From positions 124,001 to 188,000 of the forward strand of contig QANT01006496.1 in assembly GCA_003254885.1 (NCBI GenBank): DNA of 64,000 bases, written 5' to 3'. A program made the position numbers and the translations under genes. Below are positions 47,541-59,255 of the stretch, in pieces. Position 1 is the stretch's first letter. Every line of letters starts with the position of its first letter. The stretch comes from Purshia tridentata (lineage: Eukaryota > Streptophyta > Magnoliopsida > Rosales > Rosaceae). Below the pieces are notes generated by a model. That model was not told the origin of the DNA. It saw nothing but the letters and a program-made list of their open reading frames with translations, and searched no databases.

Positions 47541-50487
47541 ATGAATTTTTCTACTTTTTTCCCAGAAAAACTTCAGAACTATGCCAAAAGGGAGAGAGGC
47601 CTAAACATGAACAGAATGGTTCCATTCCTGTTCTCTTCTCTGGCCATAGCCACCATTTTCAGCTTCTTCATCGTCTATGCTCCTAACCCTCTTCTAATCA
47701 TGGCCAAACAACGCCTTTATTCCATTCAAAACCAGCAACAACTTCATGCAGTACAAGAAGTCCACCACCAATCCCCTATTCCCAATATTATCAAACCCCA
47801 ACCACAAATAAGTAAATTCAATTCTTCTCTTTTGCAGATTTTTGAATTATAATTTTCCATTTTGGTGTGGTTTTCTGAAACATATATGCACTGTTTGATT
47901 GTTTGTAGATGAGGAAAAGTGTGACGTGTTTAAGGGTCACTGGGTTCCAGAATTGAGAGGGTCACTGTACACCAATTCAAGCTGTGAAACCATTCCTGCA
48001 TCAAAGAACTGTTTCAAAAATGGGAGGAGGGACCAAGATTTTCTCAATTGGAAATGGAAGCCACACAAATGTGAGCTTCCAGACTTTGATCCCAAGGCTT
48101 TCTTCAAAATTGTTCGAGGAAAGAAAATGGCATTCATCGGTGACTCTGTTGCTCGCAACCATGTGGAGTCTCTTCTCTGCCTCTTGTCACAGGTCAGTTC
48201 AAAAATATGTTCCGATAATATTCTTCAAATTTCTAAAACAATTCTTGCACATACTGAAAATGTAAACACAAATCAAACTTTCAAATTTCATATCTGGGTT
48301 ATTGTTTTTGTCCACCATATGATTATGCTTCTATGGTTTTGTTGCATTTTTTTATTTTTTATTTTCAATGAAAATTGTAATATTTCCTAACAAAAAAAGA
48401 ATGAATTGTAATATTAATGTGGCAGTTGGCTACTTATGGAAGGGTAATTTGATACAGATTTCAAAAATTCAAAATCAAAATTTTCACTAATTTTTTCTTT
48501 GCTACTTATTTATTATGCTTAGTTGTCAGCATTTGTTGTGGTATGCAAATTAGGCATTTTATTAGCATAACCATTTTCTATATCAATTTAATTAGCCTAA
48601 TCTGGGTTTGGATACAGAGGATTATAAAATTCAGAGGAAGACCTAAATGAAGAATCTGTTGCTATTCCAATTTCCGCCTTTAATGTTTTTATTCCTAAGA
48701 TTGAATTTTTTGTTAATAATAATGTTTGATTATTTGACTCTTTTTATTATAATGTTTTTTATTTATCTAGTACATTTTATTGGGACCTCTAATGGCATAA
48801 GTGCATAAGCATGACAATATGCATAAAGTCAAACCAATGACTTATATAGAACATGCGGGCCGTTCGCTTGCACCATAATTTGTATGGGCGGTGGACAAAA
48901 CAATATTATACACTTGAGTCATTCATATAATTATTATTAAGAAAATCATTCATAAAATTACATTCATGCGGATTTCATTAACAAAAAAAATTTAAAATTT
49001 TAAAATCCTTAATTAAAAAATTATTCTAATATGTAAATTCTTCCTCTTAATCTACCAATCCAAAGGCAGCAATAATATTTGATTAGGGGTGGATTGTGAA
49101 CAGCTAGAGCCAACTTTACTCAGAATGCAAGCAATACCAAATATGCAGTCACTATTTTAGGTACTTATGGAATTCTTGCATTTTCAAGCAATGGTAATGT
49201 GTAGATTCAGAGTACTCCATTTAGGTTATACTTGGCATACAATCTTTGCCACTATGTCCATTCATTCACATGTTGTCGATTTCTTAATTTAGCAGGAGAA
49301 AATAGAAATCTCACAAAATGTGAGACCCCACTTTAGTGGTTTACTTTCACATCAACCCAATCAGGGGTTGGTTGAGTTCTGATTTATAAGGTATTATTAG
49401 GTGTCTTAGAAGTCAAATACCTCTCTTTTTACAGTGCACTTGGGTTCTGGCTTTATAACTCTGCTCATTTATCCACTTGTTCTCTAAACCCTTTGACTAC
49501 TTATGGTTTGGTACTCCTCTGATAGTGTTGCCATGTTACAGTGATGTTCTTGCATATGAAATAGTCCTAGTACAAATGTGTTGGGATGCCGCAGCTTTTT
49601 CATTCAATCTCATGATTCTGTAATGCTTGATTCAAATAACTTGAATCTACATAGATTATGCTGCAGCATTTGAATTCATCCTGATTATTATACTATTCTT
49701 GCAGGAGGAATTACCTAAAGACATTTACAAGGATTCTGATGACCGATTCAGAACATGGTACTTTCCCCAACATGACTTCACCCTCATGAAATTATGGTCC
49801 AAATATCTTATAGCTGGAGAAGAGAGGATGGTTAATGGTACAGGGACTGGCGTTTTTGAATTGCATATAGATAAGGTGGATGATCAATGGGCACAGCACC
49901 TCCCGGATATAGACTACGCTATTATGTCAGCCGGGCATTGGTTTTTCCGGGTAATGTACCTTTACAAAGGCAATAACCTCATAGGATGCGTTTATTGCAA
50001 TCAACCTAATGTCACTGACTACAATACTAGCCATGCAATTCGAATGGCCTTTCAAACTGCATTCAAATACATCAGCGATTGCAAGAAGTGCACCAGTGGC
50101 CTGCTGACCTTGTTGAGGACATTTGCACCAGCACATTTTGAGAATGGGGCTTGGAACACCGGGGGATACTGCAACAGGACAGGACCTTACGGCGAGGCAG
50201 AGATTGATTTGAAAAGTTTTGATTGGGAAATTAGGAGCATTCAGATTGAGGAGTTTGAAAAGGCAAGAAAAAAAGGAGGGGAGGAGATGAATGGGAAGAG
50301 GTTTGGGGTTTTGGACATAACCAGGGCCATGCTGATGAGAGCAGATGGACACCCTGGAACTCACTGGGGGAATCAATGGATGAAGGGTTATAATGACTGT
50401 GTCCATTGGTGCATGCCAGGACCTGTTGACTACTGGAACAGTTTTTTAATGGCAGTTATCAGAAAGAAGGGAGGCTTATTCTCTTAG
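47541..50487 (+). CDS. TBL19: TBL19-type polysaccharide O-acetyltransferase
   Basis: Three exons (47541-47811, 47909-48192, 49705-50487), 445 residues; intron 2 is 1512 bases. A type II membrane anchor at about residues 26-47 places it in the Golgi. The TBL domain starts DEEKCDVFKGHWVPE; the PMR5/PC-esterase domain has the GDS serine motif (AFIGDSVARNH) and the DxxH motif near the C-terminus (GYNDCVHWCMPGP), which together with the serine form the catalytic triad. Cysteines expected for disulphides are kept. Sequence is closest, from memory, to Arabidopsis TBL19-TBL21, whose relatives TBL22 and TBL27 O-acetylate xyloglucan; the substrate here is inferred. Frame open upstream only with non-ATG codons, so ATG 47541 is chosen. 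It sits between the two SUO copies on the same strand. Confidence 0.92.
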
Positions 50488-51884
50488 TTAAAGGGTAGAG
50501 AGAGCTTAGAATAATATACCCTACAATTACATATCCATATCCTAATAATGCCCTCATTGTTTTGTTTAATTTTCATTTTTACAAGGGCATATATTGTTTT
50601 AGCTCGGAAATATATATAGCTATTAGCATGTTGAGTCAATTGCAAGTTTGCAACTACTTACAAATATCCCAAAAGTGAGTATACAGTATGGCATTTTATC
50701 AAATAACTAGTTCATTGCTAATTGCAAACATGTAGTTCAATATGGCATTTTATCAAAGAATCGTTGGTTTCCTAGGATCCTCTCCTATAATACAGTTTTT
50801 TCAGTTAAAAAATACAAAAATATTAAAACAAAATAACAGCTTGAAGATACAAAAATACAAAATAAATTTACATCTTGAAGTAACAAATAAAACAAAGGCC
50901 CACAGGCTTCCAACTACCTTGCGCCATTTGTCATGTTGAGCCCACGTGCTTCCAACCATCTTCCGCCATGTGTCAATCTATCACCTGAGAGAAATATGAG
51001 CTAGGAAATGACGAATTTGTTTTTAAGAGAAATATTTCACTAGGTTACTCCTTGTCAATTAATTTTAAAATGAATGTCTAGATTTCTATTATTATTATTT
51101 CTCTTATATTCTATCTTTGTCTCACCCCCTTCCCTTCTCATAATCTATCTCTAACTTTTTTTTTTCTTTGTTAATCTTTTTATGTCTCAGTTATTTATCT
51201 TTTGCAACTCTCTCTCTCTCTTTCCCTCCATCTTTCTCTTTCTCTTTCTCTTTCTTCATTCTACTATCTCTTTCACACATTCCCTGCCTAACAGGAGAGG
51301 AAGCCAGCGACCATATCAAATGTGGCTCACTTTTGATTTGGAGGCGCCGACCTCCCCTTCTGTTCGGCAAGGAAGTGATAAGATAAAAGGGGAAAGAAGA
51401 GAGAGAGAGAAAGAGAGAGTGAAAAATAGTAGGAGAGGGAGAGAGAGGGGGTGAAAGATGCCGACGGTGGGGTCACTAGCAGCGAGCTTTATGGTAGCAT
51501 AATAGAAGATGGTGAGATATGGTATGATAAATTAGTAAGTACGGTTGCTGTTTCTTTTCTTTTTTTTATTTTATAAATTTGTTCTTTTTGGTCTTTTTAC
51601 TTTGAGATAAATTTGTTAGTTCATAAATTGATTACAATGAATGTGTAATACTTAATTTAAGATAAAATGGAGTGTGCATATAACATCCTCAAATTGCAAG
51701 TAGAAGAACTCGGCAGGAACAACGGACCTAACGGCAAAATCTGAAAATCTATGCAGTTTCAGTTTGGTTTGACCGGGAACAGACATAACCGTGCTAGTCA
51801 CTTAGTCAGCAGACTCTCAGCAGTCAGCACCAAAAAAAGGAAATAATCCACTGCCATTTTCCTTAAAAACTGTTAGACATCAAA
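50488..51884. other. Spacer between TBL19 and SUO copy 2
   Basis: Contains the TBL19 3' UTR, then a pyrimidine tract (about 51205-51265) and, 120 bases further on, a purine tract (about 51383-51450) that are rough reverse complements. No gene seen. Confidence 0.5.
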
Positions 51885-52273
51885 CGACGTCGTCGACCTT
51901 GTCCCCATCAACCATTACATTGCCAACACTAGCAATTTCTTGGCCCCAGCCCATCTTTCTCCCTCTCTCTCTCTCACACCACGCCTGCTCGTCCTTTCAG
52001 TAGCAAATCTCTCTCTCTCATCGCGAACTCCTCGCACGAAATCTCTGGATTTCGCTAATTGAATAACCTTCCTTCCCTCTCGATCCCAATTCCTCAAATC
52101 TCTCTCTCTCTCTATCTGACCCGACCCGTCGTTCAATCTATGCCACCTAAGCCCTAGACTTCCGAATCGTTTACCCCTCATCCAATCCAAAACCTGGGGA
52201 TTGATCTAGGGTTTTCTCTTCGCTCCAATTTCGCGAATCTAGGGTTTCAGCTATTGAATTTGACTCCGGATTG

Positions 52274-52417
52274 ATGTTTCGTCTCAAGGACGACTGTGGG
52301 ATCGATTACTCTGAAATTGAAAACGAAGATGGAGGGCTATGCATGGGTCTCCAGCTGAGAAGTCGATACGGCGTCGGCACATGTGGCCTGTCTCTCATTC
52401 AAACGCCACGACTGTAG
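52274..52417 (+). promoter_or_regulatory. Overlapping uORFs at the SUO copy 2 start
   Basis: Same arrangement as in copy 1: a 47-codon uORF from ATG 52274 to TAG 52415-52417 and a nested MEGYAWVSS uORF at 52329-52358, both overlapping the main ATG at 52339. The long uORF differs from copy 1 at seven bases, four of which change its residues. Confidence 0.55.
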
Positions 52418-55400
52418 CTTCCAACCTTTCTAACACATCCGATTTATTCTGCAAAGTATATATATTTTTTTCTTCTCGCGGCGTTTTTATTTCGTTTTTG
52501 GTGATCTTGTACTTCGGAGTTTTTGATTATCATATTTGTTTCTATTTTATTTTTTCAATTTTTTTTATTGCGAATATGTACTCAATTACCTATAGGTTTT
52601 TGATTTGTCGTCGTTTCGGGTGTTCTTATACGGTTCCTTTTGCGGGGTTTCTCCATTTACCTGGGTTTTGATTTTACTTAATTTATTTCTTTTTTGGGTT
52701 TTCATCTCTGATATGATTAAATGGATATTTTGCCTTCTAAAATTCTGAACCGTATATAACTTTACCAGTTTATGTATTATATATATATGGTCAATTTAAT
52801 TTATTTCTCTATCACAAAAGGCATATGATGTCTTGATAATTTGATAGAAGAATTTGTTGATTTTGAATTTTGTTAAATACCTCATCACATTACTGATTTA
52901 GAAGGTAAAGAGTTAAGTTTAGATTGTTTGTTTTATGGGTACTTTGATGAATTCCGTTGAAACTTCCCTGACGAACCTCTCTGATTGTGCATTATCATTA
53001 CTGACAAAGAAAGTTGGTTCTTCTATTGTTGGCTCTTTGCTTTCTTTCTCTTCGATTCAGAAAGAAAGAAATTGATAGAGCCACGTTCATTGCATTTAGT
53101 TTGAAGCTTTATATCAATTGAATTATCACATACACAATATCTGAAAGTCCTTTGTTGTGTTTTCTTGGTGCTGTTGACTGCACACACGTTCACATTTTCC
53201 CATTCCAAGTTTCTGTACGGTTTTTTATTGTAATTGAATCCACTGAAAGTTTACCACACACTTAAGTTAGTTCAACTTCATGAAAGCTTTCCCTTGTTAT
53301 AGGATGGACGCAAAATTCGTGTTGGTGACTGTGCACTTTTCAAGCCACCTCAGGATTCCCCACCTTTCATTGGAATAATTCGTAGACTAAACTTAGACAA
53401 GGATAACGGTCTAAGTTTAGGTGTGAATTGGCTTTATCGACCCGTTGATGTAAAGCTTTCCAAAGGGGTCTCGCTAGAAGCTGCCCCAAACGAGGTCTTT
53501 TACTCCTTTCACAAGGATGAGATACCTGCTGCATCATTACTCCATCCGTGTAAAGTCACATTCCTTCGTAAAGGTGTTGAACTTCCTTCAGGGACATCCT
53601 CATTTGTGTGCAGACGAGTGTATGATACTGAGAACAAGTGTTTATGGTGGTTAACCGACAAAGACTATATTAATGTGAGTATTGATAATTTCTTCCTCAT
53701 CCTGATTTTTTTTTGTCAGGCTTGTAGTGATTATTCTTTTAACCACAGGAACGACAGGAAGAAGTAGATCAGCTATTAGACAAGACAAGACTAGAAATGC
53801 ATGGGGCAGTGCAGTCGGGAGGTCGTTCTCCGAAGCCCTTGAATGGTCCGTCATCAACATCACAGTTGAAATCTGGTTCAGATAGTTTACAGAATAGCAC
53901 ATCGTCCTTTTTGTCGCAAGTTAAGGGAAAGAAGAGGGAAAGAGGAGATCATCAGGGCTCCGATTTTGCAAAACGAGAGCGTTTTATTAAAACAGAAGAT
54001 GGAGAGTCTGGTCAATCCAGACCTGACAATATGTTAAAGTCTGAGCTTGCCAAAATAGCGGACCAAGGAGGACTTGTAGACTTAGAGGGGGTCGAGAAGT
54101 TAATCCAACTCATGCAACCTGACAGTTCTGAGAAGAAAATAGATTTGGCTGGCCGAATAGTGCTTGCTGATGTGATAGCAGTCACTGATAGGTTTGATTG
54201 CCTTGCACAATTTGTACAGCTCAGGGGTTTGCCTGTCTTGGATGAATGGCTCCAGGAGGCTCACAAGGGCAAAATTGGTGATGCTACTAGCCTCAAAGAA
54301 GGTGATAAATCTGTTGAGGAGTTTCTTTTGGCTTTACTTCGCGCACTGGATAAGCTGCCTGTGAATCTTCATGCCTTACAGACTTGTAATGTTGGCAAGT
54401 CGGTGAATCATCTACGGAGTCACAAAAACTCTGAAATCCAGAAGAAAGCTAGGAGTTTAGTTGACACATGGAAGAAACGTGTTGAAGCTGAGATGAATTT
54501 GAATGAGGCAAAGTCAGGATCTAGTCGCGCTGTTTCCTGGCCTACGAAGCCAGCAACTTCAGAAGTTTCCCAGGTTGGGAGCAGAAAAACTGGAAGTTCC
54601 TCTGAGGTTGGCTCAAAAAGTTCTACTATGCAACCTTCTGTGTCTAAAAGTTCCCAAGTTAAATTTGGCTCTGTTGAAACCGTTCCCAAGTCCTCTGCTT
54701 CTCCTGGGTCAACAAAACCGATGAATATATCATCTAGTAATACCTCAAAGGATCAAAATTTCAAAATGTTAGTTGGTTCTGGAACCTCAGATCTTCCATT
54801 GACACCAATTAAGGAAGAAAGGAGCAGCAGTTCTAGTCAGTCTCAAAACAACAGCCAATCAAGTGAGCATGCAAAGGCTCTGGGTTCATTGTATAGGGAA
54901 GATGCAAGGAGCTCAACTGCTGGTTCAGTTAGTGTGAACAAAATTTCTAGCAGTTCTTCTCGCCACCGTAAATCAAGCAATGGTCTTCAGGGGTCTGCTG
55001 TCTCCGGAGTTCATAAGGAAACATGGCCAGGAAAAGTTTGTACCCCAAGTAGAAATATGAATTCTGAAAAGGCATCAACAGCTGGAGTATCCCATGAGAA
55101 ACTTCCTGAAGTTCCCATGGTTGACCATGGAAATAACCGAGTGATTATTAGGTTGCCAAAAATTTGGCACAGTCCTGCTAGAGGTGCCTCGGGAGGTTCT
55201 TTAGAAGATCCTGTTACGTCTGGCAGAGCTTCTCCTCCTGCAGAAAAGCATGACAACCAGGACAAAAAAGCTAAGGGTAGAAGCGATGGCTTGCTGGGGA
55301 ATAGTACATCGGATATGAATTCAGATGTATGTCAGAGCAAAGATGGGTTGTCTGGTTCTGAAGAAGGCAATGCAATACCTTGTTGCGGTGAGCTGATTAT

Positions 55401-58173
55401 GGCTGGTGAAGATGGTAAAAAACCAACAGAACCATCAAAGGCTGCTGGTTGCTCATCAAAAGTTATTTCAAGTACACTAAAATCATATGAAGCATCCTTA
55501 ACCTCTATAAATGCTTTAGTTGAAAGCTGTGCGAAGTTTTCTGAAGGGAGTGGTACTGCTTCACCTGGGGATGATGTTGGGATGAATTTGCTAGCTAGTG
55601 TGGCTGCTGGAGAAATGGCCAAATCTGAGAATGTGTCACCTTCAGTTTCTCCTGTTAGAAATTCTCCTGTTCCTGCGGGATCATTCTCAGGTCATGATGG
55701 CAAGTTGAAACAATTGGGTGAAGAAGTTGCTGAAACCCAACACCAACCTAATGGCGGGGCTAATGGTGGTGCTACTTCAGATCTGGGCAATGTTGGTGAC
55801 TTGTTGCAGGGTAAGAGTGAATCAAGACATCCTGTTACCCAGCTGTCAACTAATGTTTTTGGAGACATTAAAGGCACTTCAGCTGGCTGTGGGGATAGAA
55901 TAATGGAGTGTAATGCAAATTTGAATTGCTCTTCAAATATGCAACAAAATGTAGGTGAGCCATCCTCAAGTGCTGATGTAAAGCCTTGTGAGCCATATGA
56001 TGCTTCTGCATCAGAGCCACCTTCATGTTCTAGAAAAGAGGGTAATTTGGAGGCTGAAGGATCTAACCAATCTCTTGAGCAAGGAAAATTGAGGGCTCAG
56101 TTTGCTAAAGCATGCAGCAATTCGGATTCTAAATTAAAAGTGTCGTCTCCGTTGTCCGATGAAGATAGGATTGTACATCATTCAGATGAAAGAACTGTAG
56201 GAAGCAGTACAGCTGTTGTATCTGAAGTGGCAAAAGTTGAAAAGGACAATGAAAGATCAACTTGCTCATCCTCCGAAATTGCTGCTGAGAATCGGGATAC
56301 CGACAAGGATTCAAGTAGTGCCCTACTGACCGAGCATAAATCATCTGTTGTAGCAGGAATTCACTCAGAGTCCAAGGAGGGGAAGAGTAAGGAAACTTTT
56401 CCTTGTTCTCGCTCTGGAAATACTTTAGATGTGGAGTCAAAGTGTGAAAACGCAGATGACATTAAGTCTGGAGGTCACAGTGAGCAGACTGCAAAGGAGA
56501 CGAGGGATATTTCTTTGCCAGTCTTGGATCACAGCAGTGATTTTGCTCAGGAGACTATGGAAAGAAAAGAGGCTTTTGGTCATTGTTCTGGTATCCCCGT
56601 GTCCCATGCAGAGTCACCCTCAATACGCCTGGAAGAAAATCAGCAGCATGACAAGTCCAGTGGCAGTATGGTAGAAGCCATTGAATCAGGGGAGACAGAG
56701 GAACGGCAAGTTGCCTGTGGGAATGCCTCAGGGTCAGATGCTGCTGTAAAACTGGACTTTGATTTGAACGAGGGCTTTCCTGTTGATGATGGGAGTCAAG
56801 TGGAGTTTGTTAAAGAAGACAATACTGGTATTTCATCTTCTGTTCATTTTCCTTGCCCTTTACCCTTTCAAATGTCCTCCTCGCCGGGTAACTTCTCTGC
56901 ATCAGTAACTGTGGTTGCGCCTGCCAAAGGTTCATTTGTCCCTCCTGAAAACCCAATGCGAAGTAAGGGTGAACTTGGATGGAAAGGATCTGCTGCTACA
57001 AGTGCATTCCGTCCTGCTGAACCCCGAAAGAATTTGGAAATACCACTCAATACAAGTGATGTGCCAACTGTTGATACTGCTTCGAGCAAACAAGGCCGCC
57101 CTCTGTTGGACTTAGATCTGAACGTACCTGACCAGAGAGTATATGAAGATATTGCTTCACATAGCTCTGCACATGTATTGGGTTCTAAGTCTGGGTCTCG
57201 TGATCATGGTGCTGGAGGGCTTGATCTTGATTTGAATAGAGTTGATGAGAGTCCTGATACTGGGCTGCTTTCTGCAAGCAACAATTTCAGGTTAGAGATA
57301 TCTCCTTTGCCAAGTAGGTCATTATTATCTGGTGGCCTCTCTAATGGTGGGGTTAATGGCTCCAGGGACTTTGATTTAAACAATGGACCAGGCCTGGATG
57401 AAGTGGGCACTGAAACTGCACCATGCACCCAGCATATAAAAAGCACCGTGCCGCTGCGAACGCCTGTTTCGGGAATAAGAATAAACACCCCTGATTTTGG
57501 GAACTACTCAGCATGGTACCCCCCAGGAAACTCGTATTCTGCCATCACAGTCCCATCTATATTTCCAGGTAGGGGTGAGCAGGGTTATGGTGCTGCTGGT
57601 GGGTCACAGAGAGTCTTGTGTCCTCCCACTGGTAACACCTCATTTGGTCCTGAAATTTACAGGGGGCCTGTGCTTTCGTCCTCTACAGCAGTGCCGTTTC
57701 CACCTGCTTCTACATTTCAATATCCAGCATTCCCTTTCGAAACCAATTTCCCTCTGTCATCAAGCTCCTTCTCAGGTCCAACTGCATATGTGGATTCCTC
57801 ATCTGGTGGGGCACTTTGCTTCCCCACCATTCCCTCACAGTTGGTGGGACCAGGTGGTGTAGTCTCCTCCCCTTACCCTCGGGCCTATATGATGAACCTT
57901 CCCGGTAGTAGTAGCAGTAATGTTGGCCTTGATGGTCGGAAATGGAGTAGTCAAGGTCTTGACCTTAATGCTGGGCCCGGAGCTATAGAATCAGAACGGA
58001 GAGATGAGAGGTTGCCTTCAGGACTGAGGCAGCTTTCTGTTCCCAGTTCACAAGCCCTGGTAGAGGAACAGTTAAGGTTGTTTCAGGCGGGAGGTGCATT
58101 GAAGAGAAAGGAACCTGATGGTGGGTTGGATTCTGTGGATCGAATTAGCTATAAGCAACCTTCATGGCAGTAG
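52339..58173 (+). CDS. SUO: SUO, BAH/TFIIS-N protein of miRNA-guided repression, copy 2
   Basis: Three coding exons (52339-52455, 53303-53674, 53749-58173), 1637 residues, with intron positions identical to copy 1. BAH domain at about residues 45-160, TFIIS N-terminal domain at about 255-410 and the same five DLN motifs near the C-terminus. It keeps the GW motif (LGWKGS) but reads RKWSSQ where copy 1 has the WG of RKWGSQ. Its second DLN motif is LDLDLNVPDQ, a canonical LxLxL form, where copy 1 has LDFDLNMPDQ. No disabling changes were seen, so both copies look functional. A 3' UTR intron (58215-58753) begins 41 bases after the stop. Confidence 0.95.
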
Positions 58174-58214
58174 AAACATGGCATAGTGCAGGAAACCTGT
58201 GAAGGCAAGGCCTG

Positions 58215-58753
58215 GTGAGCTTTTAGCCTTTCAAATTCAGTTTCCCATTATTTTGGATTTATTTATTTATTTTTTTATGGACAACTTAGTAAGTAACAGG
58301 AGGTCTAATTATTGTTTGTGGAAGTGTTAAGTCTGTAAAATGTACCCCATGACAGTTTAAGCTCAGACAAATTTTCTTGAATGGAGTGACTACTTCAGTG
58401 ATTTCAAGAATTAAAATATGATTGCTATCAGTTAAGTTTGTATTTTATTGTTTTCAATTTGGAAGTTGATCCTGCAAAAATTTGTTTTGAATAAATATTT
58501 TCAAGAAAATCCTTATTTTGCTTAATATGAATGCTTCTGTGAAAAATCATGGTGGAGTATAGTGCAAGTTGTAATCTCTATGATAATCAAAAGAATAAAA
58601 AACTTGAGTTTCCATCTTTTACTGTTTTGAAAAATTTTCATCCATCTTCGTTTATTGGACGACTTTTTTATGTGTGAAATTTGGACTCTTCCCTGTAATT
58701 CTCTTAAACGTTCTCCTCTTATTTATGAAGCTTTACCTGCTTCCTTTTTGCAG
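58215..58753 (+). other. 3' UTR intron of SUO copy 2
   Basis: Donor CCTG|GTGAGC and acceptor TTTTTGCAG|CTCTTTGGGG, matching copy 1. Confidence 0.6.
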
Positions 58754-59255
58754 CTCTTTGGGGTTTTGCATTGGGAATGTACAGGAGATGTTTACTTGAA
58801 GAGTCAAATCCTAAAGGGCGGGCACAGGTGTTCATAACGCGGAGCACAAAACTTTTCCACCTGTAACTTTGGAAATCCCATGGTTCCCAGGAGGCATTCT
58901 TTTTAATTGAACCTGATGACCTCTGCAGACAAGTTTTTCTGTGTAGATATCTAACTCTTGAAAGCGTCTTTGATGTGCTGCCTTAAGCCGAGACATTGGT
59001 GCTCAATGTTTGGACTTGTGTCCATTCAGGTACACACTGCAGTCCGATCCTTACTCAATCCCCTATTTATAGGGGAGGTTGGTTGTTGTACTTGTATGAA
59101 CCTTCCAGGCCAAGGCCGGCTTGTATTCTCTGTCATTAATTAATTTTTTTTTCTCCAGTTGTTACATATATAGTTATTACTTGGTCAGGACTGCAGAATT
59201 TTGTCATCTTATCTTCTCATTCTGGTTACTGAAAGTTACACAGGCTGAGCGTATT

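Larger units (their letters stand above)
51885..59255 (+). repeat. Distal unit of the SUO tandem duplication
   Basis: Homologous to 38675-45720 from the promoter (aaacgacgtcgt, ccttgtccccatca) through the 3' UTR. Units are direct repeats separated by about 6.2 kb that carries TBL19. Confidence 0.9.
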
